From Comamonadaceae bacterium (GTDB lineage Bacteria > Pseudomonadota > Gammaproteobacteria > Burkholderiales > Burkholderiaceae_C), in the NCBI GenBank assembly GCA_947374105.1, contig CANCAO010000096.1:1-6537 (forward strand): a DNA stretch of 6,537 nt, in the 5' to 3' direction. Position numbers and translations under genes: made by a program. Positions 6,421 through 6,537 of this stretch are shown one piece after another. The notes beneath the pieces were generated by a model. It ran no database searches. It was not told the DNA's origin and saw only the letters and a list, made by a program, of their open reading frames with translations. Position 1 is the first letter of the stretch, and the number at the start of each line of letters is the position of its first letter.

Positions 6421-6426
6421 TATAAT
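6421..6426 (+). promoter_or_regulatory. Candidate -10 box (TATAAT) for hemA
   Basis: A perfect TATAAT ends 7 bases before the hemA ATG. A sigma-70 start about 7 bases downstream would fall at or next to the A of that ATG, giving a leaderless or nearly leaderless transcript. No good -35 hexamer is seen 16-18 bases upstream, around 6398-6404. The overlapping complement TATAAA (6424-6419 on the minus strand) could serve the divergent membrane-protein gene. AT-rich chance occurrence is the alternative. Confidence 0.35.
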
Positions 6427-6433
6427 TAAGCGT

Positions 6434-6537
6434 ATGGCAGTTTGGGCTTTAGGCATTAACCACACCACCGCGCCCCTGGATTTGCGCGGTCGGTTTGCGT
6501 TCGCGCTCGATCAAATCGGCCCCACCTTGCACGGCCT
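6434..6537 (+). CDS. hemA: Glutamyl-tRNA reductase HemA, N-terminal part
   Basis: Only the first 34 codons are present; the gene runs off the window. The product reduces glutamyl-tRNA(Glu) to glutamate-1-semialdehyde with NADPH, the first step of C5-pathway tetrapyrrole (haem) synthesis in the cytoplasm. The start MAVWALGINHTTAPLDLRGR matches the HemA N-terminus of Comamonadaceae. GINHTTAP is the conserved first strand and glutamate-recognition segment of the family. The catalytic Cys normally near residue 50 lies beyond the end. No Shine-Dalgarno sequence precedes the ATG, and a TATAAT lies 7 bases upstream. Confidence 0.9.
   Translation, partial: MAVWALGINHTTAPLDLRGRFAFALDQIGPTLHG

Noticed and set aside
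1..6537. CRISPR arrays, tRNA or rRNA genes, insertion sequences, attachment sites around the T6SS pair
   Set aside because: No spaced repeats, tRNA-like cloverleaf, transposase frame or flanking direct repeats were seen on reading through the window.

Overview
The window looks like a betaproteobacterial chromosome segment, most likely Burkholderiales/Comamonadaceae (Rhodoferax, Polaromonas or Acidovorax type). The clues are a high-GC coding style, a thiolase that closely matches Cupriavidus BktB as I recall it, a HemA start (MAVWALGINHTTAP...) typical of that group, and a ugpC-ugpQ pair. The genus is an inference.

Layout. (1) 1-1169, plus strand: the end of a glycerol-3-phosphate ABC transporter operon, with the ugpC ATPase C-terminus followed after 8 bases by the phosphodiesterase ugpQ. 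(2) 1188-3525, minus strand: a two-gene type VI secretion cassette. The upstream gene encodes one polypeptide that joins the small sheath subunit TssB to the large sheath subunit TssC. It is followed after 46 bases by the tube protein gene hcp. (3) 3666-4850, plus strand: beta-ketothiolase bktB, divergent from the sheath gene. (4) 4904-6064, minus strand: a PHB-depolymerase-family esterase, convergent with bktB across a strong hairpin. (5) 6119-6409, minus strand: a small three-helix membrane protein of unknown function. (6) 6434-6537, plus strand: the start of hemA, divergent from the membrane protein across a 24-base AT-rich gap.

How the genes work together. ugpC and ugpQ take up glycerophosphodiesters and glycerol-3-phosphate and hydrolyse the diesters. 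bktB and the esterase point to polyhydroxyalkanoate (PHA) synthesis and turnover. hemA starts tetrapyrrole synthesis and seems unrelated to its neighbours.

The item most worth attention is the TssB-TssC fusion. In known T6SS the sheath is built from two separate proteins. Here the TssB tail (about 35 residues) and the TssC head (about 70 residues, where the ClpV-binding helix normally lies) are absent, and the two cores are joined by a five-residue linker. The chain therefore resembles the single-chain sheaths of phage tails. The cassette holds only sheath and tube, and both flanks are ordinary metabolic genes, so no baseplate, membrane-complex, ClpV or spike gene is adjacent. Whether this architecture has already been described cannot be judged from the sequence alone.
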